NCBI GenBank assembly: GCA_963799925.1
Contig: CAWCYZ010000002.1
Coordinates: 1,488,001-1,552,000 of the forward strand
DNA: 64,000 nucleotides
Source: DATBQN01 sp963799925
GTDB lineage: Bacteria > Acidobacteriota > Thermoanaerobaculia > Multivoradales > UBA5704
Direction: 5' to 3'
Positions within the stretch are counted from its first letter, which is position 1; every line of letters begins with the position of its first letter. Below the pieces are notes generated by a model. The model worked only from the letters and a program-made list of their open reading frames with translations. It made no database searches and was not told the DNA's origin. Both the position numbers and the translations under genes were made by a program. This document shows, one piece after another, positions 7,869-17,950 of the stretch.

Positions 7869-8552
7869 CTACGCCGCGTCCGGCTCCGCGAAGACCCCGC
7901 GGTAGAGCAGCCCGGCGACGATGGCGCCGACGATCTGGCCGCCGAAGTAGACCCCGATGTCGGCGTAGTTGCCGGTCGCGATCGCCGGCCCCAGGGTGCG
8001 CGCCGGGTTGGCGGAGGCGCCGGTCAGCGGGCCGGCCATCAGGATGCAGAAGGTGAGGGTGAGGCCGATGGCGAGGCCGCCCGGGATCGTCGCCTTGCCG
8101 CTGACCCCGGCATTGAGGACGGCGTTGGCCAGGAAGAAGGTGATGAGCGCCTCGACGAAGAAGCCCATGGCTCCGTTCAAGGTGATCGTCGCGTCCCCCA
8201 CCTGCAGGTTGTGGGCGAGGGTGGTGGCGCCGAGGCCGGTCGCCGTGCCCCCCAGCACCCAGCGCAGGGCGAGCGCGCCGGCGATGCCGCCGAGGAGCTG
8301 GATGAGGATGTAGGAGACGGCCCGCACCGCCTCGATCTCGCCGGCGGACCAGACGCTCACCGTCACCGCCGGGTTGATGTGGGTGCCCGAGATGTGGCCG
8401 TAGGCGTAGGCGAAGCCGACGATCACCAGGCCGTGGGCGAAGGCGATCCCCACCAGGTGGCAGCGGAGCGCCACCGCTCCGGCGCCGATGAAGATCAGCG
8501 CAAAGGTGCCGATGAACTCGGCGAGCAGCGCGGTCGACAGTTTGCTGGTCAT
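7869..8552 (-). CDS. aqpZ: Aquaporin (MIP family channel)
   Basis: This is a 227-residue six-helix channel of the MIP family with both pore motifs: GTHINPAVT in the first half and GASANPART in the second. The sequence begins MTSKLSTALLAEFIGTFALIFIGAGAV, the typical first helix. The residues around the second NPA and the lack of a glycerol-type GLNPARD favour a water channel (AqpZ-like) over a glycerol facilitator, but selectivity is inferred. It converges with thiG; the two stops are 27 bases apart. Confidence 0.9.
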   Translation of the reverse strand: MTSKLSTALLAEFIGTFALIFIGAGAVALRCHLVGIAFAHGLVIVGFAYAYGHISGTHINPAVTVSVWSAGEIEAVRAVSYILIQLLGGIAGALALRWVLGGTATGLGATTLAHNLQVGDATITLNGAMGFFVEALITFFLANAVLNAGVSGKATIPGGLAIGLTLTFCILMAGPLTGASANPARTLGPAIATGNYADIGVYFGGQIVGAIVAGLLYRGVFAEPDAA

Positions 8553-8703
8553 CTATCCCCCTCCTGGATTCGGTGTGGACGGAAGCGATCCGCACGAAGA
8601 TCGGCGGCCGGAGGCTCGCAGCCCGCGGCGCGCCGGCATGGACACGGCCGGAAAGCGCGCCTAGTTTAATCCGTGAAGGGAAGCCCGCGCGCCCCGGCCT
8701 AGA

Positions 8704-8729
8704 TCGGCCGGCGAGCTCGGCCGGCGAGC
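8704..8729. repeat. 13-bp tandem duplication in intergenic region
   Basis: Two exact copies of a 13-base unit (TCGGCCGGCGAGC) lie side by side, followed by a partial third. They sit in the 247-base gap between the aquaporin start and a small secreted protein. I see no gene and no clear terminator in this gap. Confidence 0.6.
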
Positions 8730-8799
8730 TCGGCGGGAGAGGGGGATGTCGCCCGGAGGGGCGGATGGAAGTGCGGCCCCTCCGGGCGGGTGCGGCCGT

Positions 8800-9129
8800 C
8801 TACTGGAGCCGTTGGGTGGAGCCGGCGGGCGCCTGGAGCCAGCCGCCGGGGCAGGTGCTCCGCTCCGGGACATCGAGGCAGTAACACACCTTGGCGTCGC
8901 CCGAGTCGACCGCGCTGCTCTGGCCGGCGTCGACGGTGACCTTCTTCGCCGTGGTCGCGCTGTCGCACGAGCTGCCGCCGAAGCGGGTGTAGAGGTCGAC
9001 CCTGTGATTGCTGCCGTTCATGAACGTCACGCCACCGGTGGTGGCGGCGGTGGCGAGAGCGCCGGTCGCGAGCGCCGCCGTCAAGGCGAGGGCGCCGATC
9101 AACCCGCTCTTCCGCACGACACGATCCAT
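8800..9129 (-). CDS. Small secreted cysteine-containing protein
   Basis: This is a 109-residue protein with a signal peptide: MDRVVRKSG, then a hydrophobic Ala/Leu core, and a likely cleavage site near ATAATT. The mature part has four Cys: one in GSSCDSA, two in VCYCLD and one in RSTCPGGW, consistent with two disulfides. I do not recognise a family. The start has a GGAGGAT-like ribosome site upstream (rc of 9131-9142). It is flanked by non-coding DNA and appears to be a single-gene unit. Confidence 0.6.
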   Translation of the reverse strand: MDRVVRKSGLIGALALTAALATGALATAATTGGVTFMNGSNHRVDLYTRFGGSSCDSATTAKKVTVDAGQSSAVDSGDAKVCYCLDVPERSTCPGGWLQAPAGSTQRLQ

Positions 9130-9651
9130 CGCTGCATCCTCCTTACCTGGTCGGATTGTCCGTCGAGAGGGCGCGCAGCCCGCAGCGCGCCAGCGGACCA
9201 GGTGAGGCCTGGCGGGCGTCGGGCGCGGCCACCTTCCGATGTACGCAAGGCGCGAACCAAAGTTGCGGCAGGCGGTCGCCGGCTGGCGCCGCGCCGGAGA
9301 ATCGGCATCGCCTCTTGATTTTCCGTCGCGACTTTGTCATGCTCCCTTCAGAACCCCTGGCCTGGCAGGAAATAGCAGCTCGAAGAGACATCCGCGATAT
9401 CCCTCCGCAGCAGGCCTTCGACCGCTCATGCTCCGCTCGATCTGAGGAAGAGACACACCGGAAATAGCTCATCGCATGCGTACAGGCGCTCGGGGCCGGA
9501 CCGCCCGGGCAACGCCGATCCGGACAGCGTCGAGGAAGCGAAGCGTAGAGACCCAGAAGCGATCGAATTTCCACCCCGCCTCCGCGGGATGGGAGGGGCC
9601 GCGCGGAACGCGGCGAATAACAACAACCTGTGTAGGTAAGGAGCAGAGAGT
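9130..9651. other. 522-base intergenic region upstream of the cold-shock gene
   Basis: No gene with family features is visible on either strand; short ORFs here have shadow-like Arg/Pro composition. The right part is probably the long 5' untranslated leader common to cold-shock genes, ending in TAAGGAGCAGAGAGT before the ATG at 9652. I could not identify a convincing sigma70 promoter or a known RNA family. Confidence 0.5.
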
Positions 9652-9858
9652 ATGCCCGAGCAAGGTACCGTGAAGTGGTTCAATGACACCAAGGGGTATG
9701 GGTTCATCGTGCGCGAGCACGGCGCGGACGTCTTCGTCCATCACGCCGCCATTGTCGCGGAAGGTTTCCGTACCCTCAGCGAAGGGGACCGCGTCTCCTT
9801 CGAGGTGGTCGAAGGACCGAAGGGCCTGCAGGCGCGCAACGTCGTCAAGATCTCCTAG
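9652..9858 (+). CDS. Cold-shock protein (CspA family)
   Basis: This is a 68-residue single cold-shock domain. The RNP1 motif is KGYGFIV (residues 14-20) and RNP2 is VFVHHAAI. It starts GTVKWFNDTKGYG and has the conserved FEVVEGPKGLQARNV end. It binds single-stranded RNA or DNA as a chaperone. An AAGGAGC ribosome site lies eight bases before the ATG. The long leader upstream would suit post-transcriptional control, as in other csp genes (inference). Confidence 0.93.
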   Translation: MPEQGTVKWFNDTKGYGFIVREHGADVFVHHAAIVAEGFRTLSEGDRVSFEVVEGPKGLQARNVVKIS

Positions 9859-9939
9859 CGCCACTTCGCGATCCGATACCGCGCCCCGCCGGGAGCCCTT
9901 CCCGTCGGGGCGTCCCCGTCCCCGTCCCAGCCGGCCGGT

Positions 9940-11470
9940 TCACCCGCCCGGCAGCACGCGCCAGACCGTCACCCCGCCCTGGCGCGCCAGCGGCGCCAGC
10001 CACGGCGCCGGCGCTCGCGGCCCGGCGAGCGCCGCCGGGCGGTCGCGCAGGTCCTCCTCTCCCACCACCAGGTAGGCCGCCCGCTGCGCCGCGAGGAGGG
10101 CGCGCAGGCGCGCCAGGTAGAGCGCCGGCTCGCCCACCTCGCGGCCGAAGGCGTCCGGCACGTAGAGATAGCGGCCGGGCTCGGCGAGATAGCGGCCGAG
10201 GAAGGGCGAGGTGCCGGCGAGCCGCGCGCCGGGCGGCAGGCGCGGCGCGAGCTTCACGAGCGCCGCCACCTCGCGGTACGGATGCCGCGAGACGAAGTCG
10301 GGGAGGCGGAAGGCGAAGGTCTTCGCCGCGAGGAGGAGGACGAGCGCCGCGGCGAGCCCCGCGCGCCAGGCGCCGCCGGCCCGCTCCGGCCAGGGGCGCG
10401 AACGGGAGGGCCGATATGGCATAGCAGGCCGGGATCAGCAGCAGCAGGAAGCGCCCCCAGGTGAAGAAGGAGAAGGCGACGGCGGCGAGGAAGAGCCCGC
10501 CGGCGGCGAGCAGCCAGCCGGCGCGGCGGGCCTCCGGCCGGCGCCGCGCGAGGGCCCAGACGGCGGCGCCGGCGAAGAGGAGCGCGTGCGCCCAGGTGCC
10601 GAGGAGCTGGGCGAGGCCGCCGCCGGCGGTGAAGCGCCAGAGCTCGGAGACACCGCCGCGGACGACCGCCCAGGGGTCCGCCGCGACCACCGCCCAGCCG
10701 CTCGCGTACGGCACGCGCTCGAGGTACGACCAGTCGGGATAGCCGTGGAGCTTCCAGGCGAGGTTCTTCCAGTTCTCGTCGTGGAACGGCGAGCCGAAGG
10801 CCGCCTGCCGCAGCGCCCAGACCGGCGCCAGGGCGAGCGCCGCGACGGCCGCCGCGGCGGCCAGGTGGGCGAGGCGGCGGCGGCGCGGGCCGGGGGCGAG
10901 CCAGCCGGCGAGGAGGAGGCCGGGGAGCAGGAAGAGGGCGTTGCCGCGCGTCGCGGCGGCGAGGCCGAGCGCCGCGCCGGCCACGAGCGCGTCGCGCCGC
11001 CGCCCCGCGTCCAGGTAGGCGAGCCCGGCGGCGAGCGCCGCGGCGCCGCAGGCGGCGAAGAGCATGTCCGTCGTCACGTGCTGGCCGAGGATCCAGAGGT
11101 TGGGATTGACCATGGCGAGCGCCATCGCCCAGCCGCCGGCCTCCGGCCCGGCGAGGCGGCGGCCGGTCCGCCAGGCGAGCCAGGCGAGCGCCGCGGCGGC
11201 GGCGTTCGAGATCAGGCGGGCGGCGGCGAACGCGCCGCCGGCGACGGAGGCGAGGCCGGCCGCGAGCAGCGGGTAGAGCGGCGGCCGGAAGGGGTCGCGC
11301 GGCAGGTGCCCGGCGAGGATCGTCTCGGCCTGGGCGACGTAGCCGTCGCGCTCGGCGGTCCCCGCCTCCTCGACCCAGTGGTAGCGCGCGCCGAAGAGGG
11401 CGAGGGCGGCGAAGAAGACGACGGCGCTCCCCAGCGCGATGAGGTCCGCGCGAGCGAGCGGTCGGCGCAC
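9940..11470 (-). CDS. Polytopic membrane glycosyltransferase, GT39/ArnT-like (frameshifted)
   Basis: This roughly 510-residue membrane protein resembles the dolichyl-phosphate-mannose/ArnT-type glycosyltransferases. It has an N-terminal helix, a first loop with AERDGYVAQAETILAGHLPRDPFRPPLYPLL (acidic residue in ERDG/DPF as in the catalytic loop), then about ten hydrophobic segments. The last 150 residues, from about LVLLLAAKTFAFRLP to VWRVLPGG, are in another frame. The switch is near 10388 in a GC-rich run. The start at 11470 is 17 bases after the ftsB stop. Donor and acceptor are unknown. Confidence 0.7.
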
Positions 11471-11487
11471 GGGCGGGCGCGGCGCCG

Positions 11488-11951
11488 TCAGCGCGGTGCG
11501 GCCGGCGACGGTTGGGGGAGCGGACGGGCCGGCGCGGGTGCCGGCGCCGCATGAGCCGGACGAGCCGGGGCGGCCGCGGCGGTGGCCGTCGCCGCCGTCG
11601 CCGGCGGCACCGAGGCGAGGCGGGCCGGGACGGCGAGCGGCGGCGGGGCGGGCGGGGCCGGCGCCGGCAGCACGATCACCACGTCGTTCGGCCGCACCAT
11701 CCCGAGGTCCTCGCGCGCCAGGCGCTCGAGCGTGCCGGGGTCGTGGCGCAGGCGGCCGATCCGCCCGCGCAGCAGCTCGATGTGGTCGCGGGTGTCGTGG
11801 ATCGTCCGCTCGAGATCGCGCTGATGGTCGCGCGCGGCGACCAGGTCGCGGTGGCTCTTGACGCTCGCGAAGACCAGGAGCACGGAGAAGAAGAGCACCG
11901 CCGCGCCGAGCACGGCGCGCAGCGAATCCGGGCGGGCGGGAGCTTCCTGCT

Positions 11952-11955
<4 letters not shown>
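11488..11955 (-). CDS. ftsB: FtsB/DivIC-family septum formation initiator
   Basis: This 155-residue bitopic protein has a short cytoplasmic N-terminus, one transmembrane helix (LGAAVLFFSVLLVFASV) and a coiled coil (RDLVAARDHQRDLERTIHD onward), ending in ARE DLGMVRPNDVVIV, the FtsB/DivIC signature. After residue 100 comes a 55-residue Pro/Ala-rich tail not found in typical members. The start is TTG at 11955, overlapping the eno stop as TTGA. Linkage of eno and ftsB is common in bacteria and supports the call. It acts in the divisome with FtsL and FtsQ. Confidence 0.85.
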
Positions 11956-13265
<1,310 letters not shown>

Positions 13266-13437
13266 GCCCCTCCCTCGTCTCCGAGCACGCCCTGCTGACG
13301 GTACTTGACGCCAAGGTTAGCGGGAACGTCCCGCCGTCACAAGCATTTTCGTCGGTTTCGTGAAGCAAGGCGGATGCCGCGCGCCGCCCGCGGAGGTCGT
13401 GCCGGCGCTTTTTCTGCACTAAACTGCCCGCCGGCCG

Positions 13438-13539
13438 GGTACTGGCTCGGTTTGGTCCCGAGGACGGCCGCCTGGAAGGGGGTTCGGGCGGGCGGTCCCG
13501 AGGGCGGTCGCCCGCAGCGGACCCAACCGAGCCCGTACC
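13438..13539. repeat. Dispersed inverted-repeat element, copy A
   Basis: This is a 102-base element with 21-base terminal inverted repeats that agree at 19 positions (GGTACTGGCTCGG... and ...CCGAGCCCGTACC). The core contains GGTCCCGAGGACGGCC, CCTGGAAGGGGGTTCGGG and GGTCCCGAGGGCGG. The same core occurs at 43221-43325 and, inverted and missing one end, at 48115-48189. It has no coding capacity. It lies in the 315-base gap between eno and a methyltransferase gene; I see nothing else in that gap. Confidence 0.8.
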
Positions 13540-13580
13540 GACGGCCGCGGTCGGCGGGAGCCGCCGGCGCGGAGGTGACC

Positions 13581-14228
13581 ATGCGGCTGTTTGCCAAGAA
13601 GAAGAGAGATCGCGCCCCGACGCCGGCGCCCCGTCTCCACATCGGCGCCGGGCGGGCGCGCCTCGAGGGGTGGCTGAACGTCGACCTCCAGCCGCTGCCG
13701 GGCGTCGACGTGGTGGCCGACGTCACCCAGGGCCTGCGCTTCACCGGCGTCGAGTCGATCTACGCCGAGCACTTCCTCGAGCACCTGCCGGTCGCCGCGG
13801 CGATCGGCTTCCTCCAGGAGTCGCACCGCGTGCTGGTCGACGGCGGCTGGATCCGCCTCTCGACCCCGAACCTCGATTGGGTGTGGAGCACTCACTACCG
13901 GCTCGACCTCGACCCCGAGGGGAAGCGCACGGCGGCGATCGCCATGAACCGCGCCTTCCACGGCTGGGAGCACCAGTTCATCTGGAACCGCGAGCTCCTC
14001 GGCGAGGCGCTCGCGGCCTGCGGTTTCGCCCCGCTCCGCTGGTGCCGCCACGGCGAGAGCGAGCTCGCCGTCTTCCGCGGCATCGAGCGGCACGAGACCT
14101 ACGGCGACAGCCCCGAGCTGCCGCACGTCATCATCGCCGAGGCGCAGAAGGGAACGCCGCAGCCGGAGCGCCTGGCGCGCCTCCGCGAGGTGCTGGCGCG
14201 CGACTTCCTCGCCCATCAGAAGGGCTGA
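13581..14228 (+). CDS. SAM-dependent methyltransferase-like protein
   Basis: This 215-residue protein belongs to the predicted methyltransferases of the COG4627 type. RLHIGAGRARLEGWLNVDLQPLPGVD is the glycine motif plus acidic strand end, and IYAEHFLEHLPVAAAIGFLQESHRVLVDGGWIRLSTPNL is the post-core region. The start is ATG at 13581 with GGAGGTGACC just upstream; in-frame extensions upstream run into the repeat element. Members often sit in cell-surface polysaccharide loci, but there is no such locus here. Substrate unknown. Confidence 0.75.
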   Translation: MRLFAKKKRDRAPTPAPRLHIGAGRARLEGWLNVDLQPLPGVDVVADVTQGLRFTGVESIYAEHFLEHLPVAAAIGFLQESHRVLVDGGWIRLSTPNLDWVWSTHYRLDLDPEGKRTAAIAMNRAFHGWEHQFIWNRELLGEALAACGFAPLRWCRHGESELAVFRGIERHETYGDSPELPHVIIAEAQKGTPQPERLARLREVLARDFLAHQKG

Positions 14229-14250
14229 CCCCGTCCCGCCGTCCCGGCAA

Positions 14251-14286
14251 GTAGGCTGGGGTGAGCGACAGCGAACCCCAGCCTAC
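14251..14286. repeat. 12-bp perfect inverted repeat hairpin
   Basis: GTAGGCTGGGGT at 14251-14262 pairs exactly with ACCCCAGCCTAC at 14275-14286 around a 12-base loop (GAGCGACAGCGA). It lies 22 bases after the methyltransferase stop. This form resembles the GTAGG-TGGG..GAGCGAAGCG..CCCACC hairpins scattered through many bacterial genomes. There is no T run, so it is a repeat or RNA 3'-end hairpin rather than a classical terminator. Confidence 0.7.
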
Positions 14287-14363
14287 GAGCGCCCTGCCGC
14301 CGCTCCGGGGTAGACTCCTCTCAGCTTTCGATCCATACCGAGTCGAACGAGCCAGCCGGCCCC

Positions 14364-14419
14364 GCGGCCGGCGAGCCGCCCTGCTGGGCACCATCGCGGC
14401 CGGCGAGCCGCCCTGCTGG
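14364..14419. repeat. 24-bp direct repeat, two copies
   Basis: A 24-base sequence (GCGGCCGGCGAGCCGCCCTG...) occurs at 14364-14387 and again at 14396-14419, a 32-base period, directly upstream of the lipoprotein start at 14431. The second copy abuts the GGAGGGAAC ribosome site of that gene. Confidence 0.7.
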
Positions 14420-14430
14420 AGGGAACCGTC

Positions 14431-14833
14431 ATGCGCAAGACCCTGCTCGTGCTGGCCGTCTTCCTGGCCGCCGCCGGTTGTAAGCACCGCGTCGGCGGCT
14501 ACCAGGAACCCGCCGCGGGCGACTTCGTCGTCCTCGTCGTCATCCGCTTCCTCGTCCTCGACCGCCGCGCCCTCCTCCTACGCCTCGTCCTCCTCCGGCG
14601 GGTCGATCGGGGTCGCGGAGTGCGACGACTACCTCCAGGCGTTCCGCGACTGCATCGCGAGCAAGGTCCCGGAAGGCTCCCGCGCCGAGCTCAGCGAAGC
14701 GCTCGAGCAGAACGTCGCCACCTGGCGCTCGGCCGCCGCGAGCCCCGAGGGCCGGGCCGGCCTCGCCGTCGCCTGCACCCAGGCCCGCGACGCCGCCAAG
14801 CCGTCGGTCTCGGCCTACGGCTGCTCGCTCTGA
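14431..14833 (+). CDS. Ser-rich lipoprotein of unknown function (frameshifted)
   Basis: The start encodes MRKTLLVLAVFLAAAGCKH, a lipoprotein signal with the lipidated Cys at residue 17. Around 14515-14524 the frame changes and continues as a Ser-rich linker and then VAECDDYLQAFRDCI, SRAELSEALEQNV, LAVACTQARD and YGCSL. The C-terminal domain thus has four Cys (ECDD, RDCI, VACT, YGCS). I recognise the pattern as a small periplasmic four-Cys domain but no named family. The frame change is probably an indel error in the TCG/GTC repeat stretch. Confidence 0.6.
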
Positions 14834-14879
14834 GGGCTCGGCGGTCCCGGCGCCAGAGGGCTAGAGGTACCCTACCGGG

Positions 14880-16509
14880 CTAGAAGTTCCTGATCGTGTG
14901 CGCCGAGCCGTCCAGCTTGGTCAGCGTCACGGCGAAGTTCTCCCGGTAGGTGTAGGCCTGATCCTGGAGGAAGTCGAGCGCCACGGCTTCGCCGAGGAGG
15001 ATCGAATAGTCCGTGTCGCTGCGCCAATGGATGCCGGCGTGGATGCCGTGGCCGAAGGAGATGTTGTGCGCCAGCTTGTGCAGCTCGCCGTTCACCCGGA
15101 GGTGCCCGCGATCCGCGCCGGTGTAGGGCACGAGGGTCTTGCCGTCCGCGGCGGGCACCTGCGGGTCGGGGATCGCGGCTCCCCCGTCGAAGAAGAACTT
15201 CAGCACGGTGATGCAGGCGCCGGCGACGGTGCCGTGCCCGGTCGGATAGGCCGGGTGGGCGGGCGATCCTTCCGGGAACGCCTGCGAGAGCAGGTAGCTG
15301 CCGTACTTGAGGTGGCTCTGCTGCACGGCCGTCGAGTCCAGCACGATCTTGTCGACGTGCCCCTGGACGGTCGTTCCCTGGCCGGTCTTCATGAGGTGCA
15401 CGATGCCGCCGCCCGACTCCGGGCGATGGCGCAGGTGGACGATCCATTTCTGGTACCAGACGGCGTTGACCGCCGCTCGCGCGACGGCGCCGAGCGTCGC
15501 CACGATGTCCGGTCCGCCGAAGGTCCCGAACGGCTGCTGATTCCTGAATTGGTTGTAGGGGCTCCCCGGGTTCGGCTCGATGCCGAGCGTGTTCAGCACG
15601 AGATACGCGGTCAGATACGCCTGGTAGAGCTCGTCCACATGGGTGAACGCGGCGAGCCCGCGCCCGTCGTGCAGGTACCGCCGATCGTCCGTCGGGGGAG
15701 GGGCCGGCGGCTCCGCGCCATTCTGGATGGCCTGCCAGACGTCGAGCGTCGTCATGTAGTCGACGTCTGCCGCCAGGGTGTTCAGCATCTGGTCGATCGG
15801 CTGGGCGCCGAGGTTCGTCGGCCGGATGGCGAGCTGCGAGATGTACGGGCCGATGTCCTCGCCGGCAAAATACGTCTTGCCCTTTTTGCCGGGCAGGGTC
15901 AGCCCGCCGCGGAAGAGCAGCTGGGGCGTGACCGCGCCATGGGAGTCCTTGGGACCTGCGTAGGTGGCGCTGAGCTGGGTCAGCTCCTGGGCGGCGGCGA
16001 TGGCGACGGCGTTGCTCGCATATTCCGTGAACGGCACGTCGCGCAGCAGCGAGGCCCAATAGAGCTCGACGAGCTCGGTGGCGTATTCGCGGCTGGCGAG
16101 CGCCGGAGCGGGCGGCACCACCGCGTCCCCGTAGTGCTGCGAGTCGGCGCCGACCAGGGTGAGGGCGAAGGCGCCCAGCGGGCCGTTCAGCTTGCGGCCG
16201 GCGCCGAGCAGGCCGGCGACCTCGAAGTCGTCTGGGTTCGCCGCTGCCGAGCGCGGTCCTGAACTTCTTGAAGGCGTCGGGCTCGACGACGCCGTAGGTC
16301 TTCTGCGCCAGGCATTTCGTGTACGTGCCGGACTTGTCCTTGTAGCGCTCCTCGTCGCCGTTCGTCGTGTGTTTCACGGAGCCGGTGGGCGTCGCCTCGA
16401 GGGTCGCGGTGCCAAAGCGCACCTCGAAGGCATCCTTGCCGTGCGGGTCGGTCACCCCGGGCGGCAGGCATGCCTTAGGAGCTTGCGGCAGCTTCGTCAG
16501 ATCGGACAT
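14880..16509 (-). CDS. Vanadium-dependent haloperoxidase / PAP2-like protein (frameshifted)
   Basis: This roughly 540-residue protein has the vanadate/phosphate-binding motifs of bacterial haloperoxidases: KWIVHLRHRPES (Lys and Arg-Pro), YPTGHGTVAGA (where most members have PSGH) and GIHAGIHWRSDTDYS (His-Trp-Arg-Ser-Asp). The ATG at 16509 follows GGGGAGAAATCG and starts MSDLTKLPQAPK. The first 90 residues are in one frame and the rest in another. The switch is near 16232-16236, a GGG/CCC run. There is no signal peptide. It may oxidise halides or act as an acid phosphatase; the sequence does not settle this. Confidence 0.75.
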
Positions 16510-16703
16510 CGATTTCTCCCCGGGCGCCTTGCGCCGTTGCGTTCGTCCAGAGTCCACACGCAATGATTGTTTTACCCGCAGCTAAGACTTGCGTCAAGAT
16601 GGAGCTCGGGAGCCACGGCCCTCCTCGAGCCTTACCTCTCAATGGAGAGACGGCCGCGGAGCAAGACTTCCGGCGCCCGGCCTCCGAGGCTCCGGCGTTA
16701 CGC

Positions 16704-16731
16704 TTGACTTGCGCTGTCCCGGTGTTATTCT
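16704..16731 (+). promoter_or_regulatory. Sigma70-type promoter of the Panacea toxin-antitoxin pair
   Basis: TTGACT at 16704-16709 and TATTCT at 16726-16731 are separated by 16 bases, giving a good match to the -35 and -10 boxes. A start site near 16738 would give a leader of about 30 bases before the ATG at 16768, which has AGAGGAGCTC upstream. The antitoxin would be expected to repress here. Confidence 0.55.
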
Positions 16732-16767
16732 CGCGCCGGGAATCACCTTGCAGAGGAGCTCTCGCTC

Positions 16768-17310
16768 ATGACGGCTCACCCGAGCGACCACAAGTTCCGC
16801 GAGCTCGTGCTCTACATCGCCGCGAAGTCGGAGACCGATCCCCACTTTGGTGCGACCAAGCTCAACAAGATCCTCTTCTACAGCGACTTCCTGGCCTATC
16901 GGACCCTGGGCAGCTCGATCACCGGCCAGAAGTACCAGAAGCTCGAGTTCGGTCCCGCTCCGAAGGCCGTCGTCCCCGTGCTGCGGGAGATGGAGGAGGA
17001 GGGGATCTGCGCCCAGTCGGAACGGACGCACTACGGCCGTACGCAGCGCCGCGTCGTGGCGCTCCGCGAGGCGAGCCTCGCAGCCTTTTCGGCCGAGGAG
17101 ATCGACCTCGTCCGCGATGTCATCGCCGAGCTCTGGAGCCTGACGGGATCGGAGGTGAGCGATCTGTCACACCAGTTCGTCGGCTGGCAGGCCGCGGGGC
17201 TGGGCGAGGAGATCCCCTACGGCACCGTCTGGATCGATCCCCCGCGCCCGCTCACTCCGGAGGAGGACCGCTGGGCGCGGGAGGCGATCGCGGATTTCGT
17301 CCGCGAGTAG
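16768..17310 (+). CDS. Panacea-domain antitoxin (DUF4065, SocA-like)
   Basis: This 180-residue protein carries the Panacea domain: KFRELVLYIAAKSETDP, TKLNKILFYSDFLAYRTLG, YQKLEFGPAPKAVVPVLREMEEEG. In published PanA-PanT systems this domain neutralises many unrelated toxins. The C-terminal third (SAEEIDLVRDVIAELW, GWQAAGLGEEIPYG) is the usual region after the core. A small gene with RelE/ParE-like features follows four bases after the stop. A sigma70-type promoter is visible at 16704. Confidence 0.8.
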   Translation: MTAHPSDHKFRELVLYIAAKSETDPHFGATKLNKILFYSDFLAYRTLGSSITGQKYQKLEFGPAPKAVVPVLREMEEEGICAQSERTHYGRTQRRVVALREASLAAFSAEEIDLVRDVIAELWSLTGSEVSDLSHQFVGWQAAGLGEEIPYGTVWIDPPRPLTPEEDRWAREAIADFVRE

Positions 17311-17313
17311 CCG

Positions 17314-17589
17314 GTGCGCAAGATCGTCCGCCATGCTCGCTTCACCCGCGAGCTCGGGGAGCTGTTGAAGAGCGAGCCGCGTCCCGAGCTGGCTGCCGAG
17401 GCGCTCGAAGCTCTGGAGTGGGCGGTCGTCCGCGAGCCGGAGAGCTTCGGCAACGCCGTTCACGGCCAGCCCGGCTTCCTCTGCCGTCCTTTTCGGACGG
17501 AAGCCCGAGCGTACCTGGTGCTCTTCACCTTCGACGAGTTGACGGTGACCTTCATCTCGGTGCGGAACGTTCCGGCCGGTCCGTTCTGA
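17314..17589 (+). CDS. RelE/ParE-like toxin partner of the Panacea protein
   Basis: This 91-residue basic protein starts at GTG 17314 (VRKIVRHARFTRELGELL) and ends YLVLFTFDELTVTFISVRNVPAG. The order of helix-helix then strands, with a late FTFDELTVTFISVR strand pair, looks like the RelE/ParE toxin fold. Its size and position directly behind a Panacea antitoxin make it the likely toxin. If RelE-like it would cleave mRNA on the ribosome, if ParE-like it would hit gyrase; the sequence does not decide. Confidence 0.65.
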   Translation: MRKIVRHARFTRELGELLKSEPRPELAAEALEALEWAVVREPESFGNAVHGQPGFLCRPFRTEARAYLVLFTFDELTVTFISVRNVPAGPF

Positions 17590-17618
17590 TCCCGGTGGCC
17601 CAGAATGTCCATCCGGGT

Positions 17619-17647
17619 TTGACAGCCGCTCCGCGCCATGCCATGAT
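17619..17647 (+). promoter_or_regulatory. Promoter of tRNA-fMet
   Basis: TTGACA (perfect -35) at 17619-17624 and CATGAT at 17642-17647 are 17 bases apart. The tRNA begins about 50 bases downstream of the predicted start site. Confidence 0.5.
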
Positions 17648-17702
17648 TCCGCTCCGCTTCGAGGGAATTCACGCCTTTGGGGCCCGGTTCTTTTGTATAT
17701 GA

Positions 17703-17781
<79 letters not shown>

Positions 17782-17791
17782 ATCGGAAGTG

Positions 17792-17827
17792 CCGACGGCC
17801 GCGAGAGATCGCGGCCGTCGGTGTTTT
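17792..17827 (+). terminator. Rho-independent terminator after tRNA-fMet
   Basis: A perfect 13-bp stem (17792-17804 with 17809-17821) closed by a GAGA loop is followed by TGTTTT. It lies 12 bases past the tRNA 3' end. Confidence 0.85.
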
Positions 17828-17950
17828 CGGGCGGTGCGCTGGCCGGAGGGCGGGCGCGGCGCGGGATTCTTTACCCGCTGGCGCGGAAGGCCAGCCGCCG
17901 CGCGGGAGCGCGTCCCGGCGCGACGGAGCGCGAAACGCCGCGCGGCTCTC

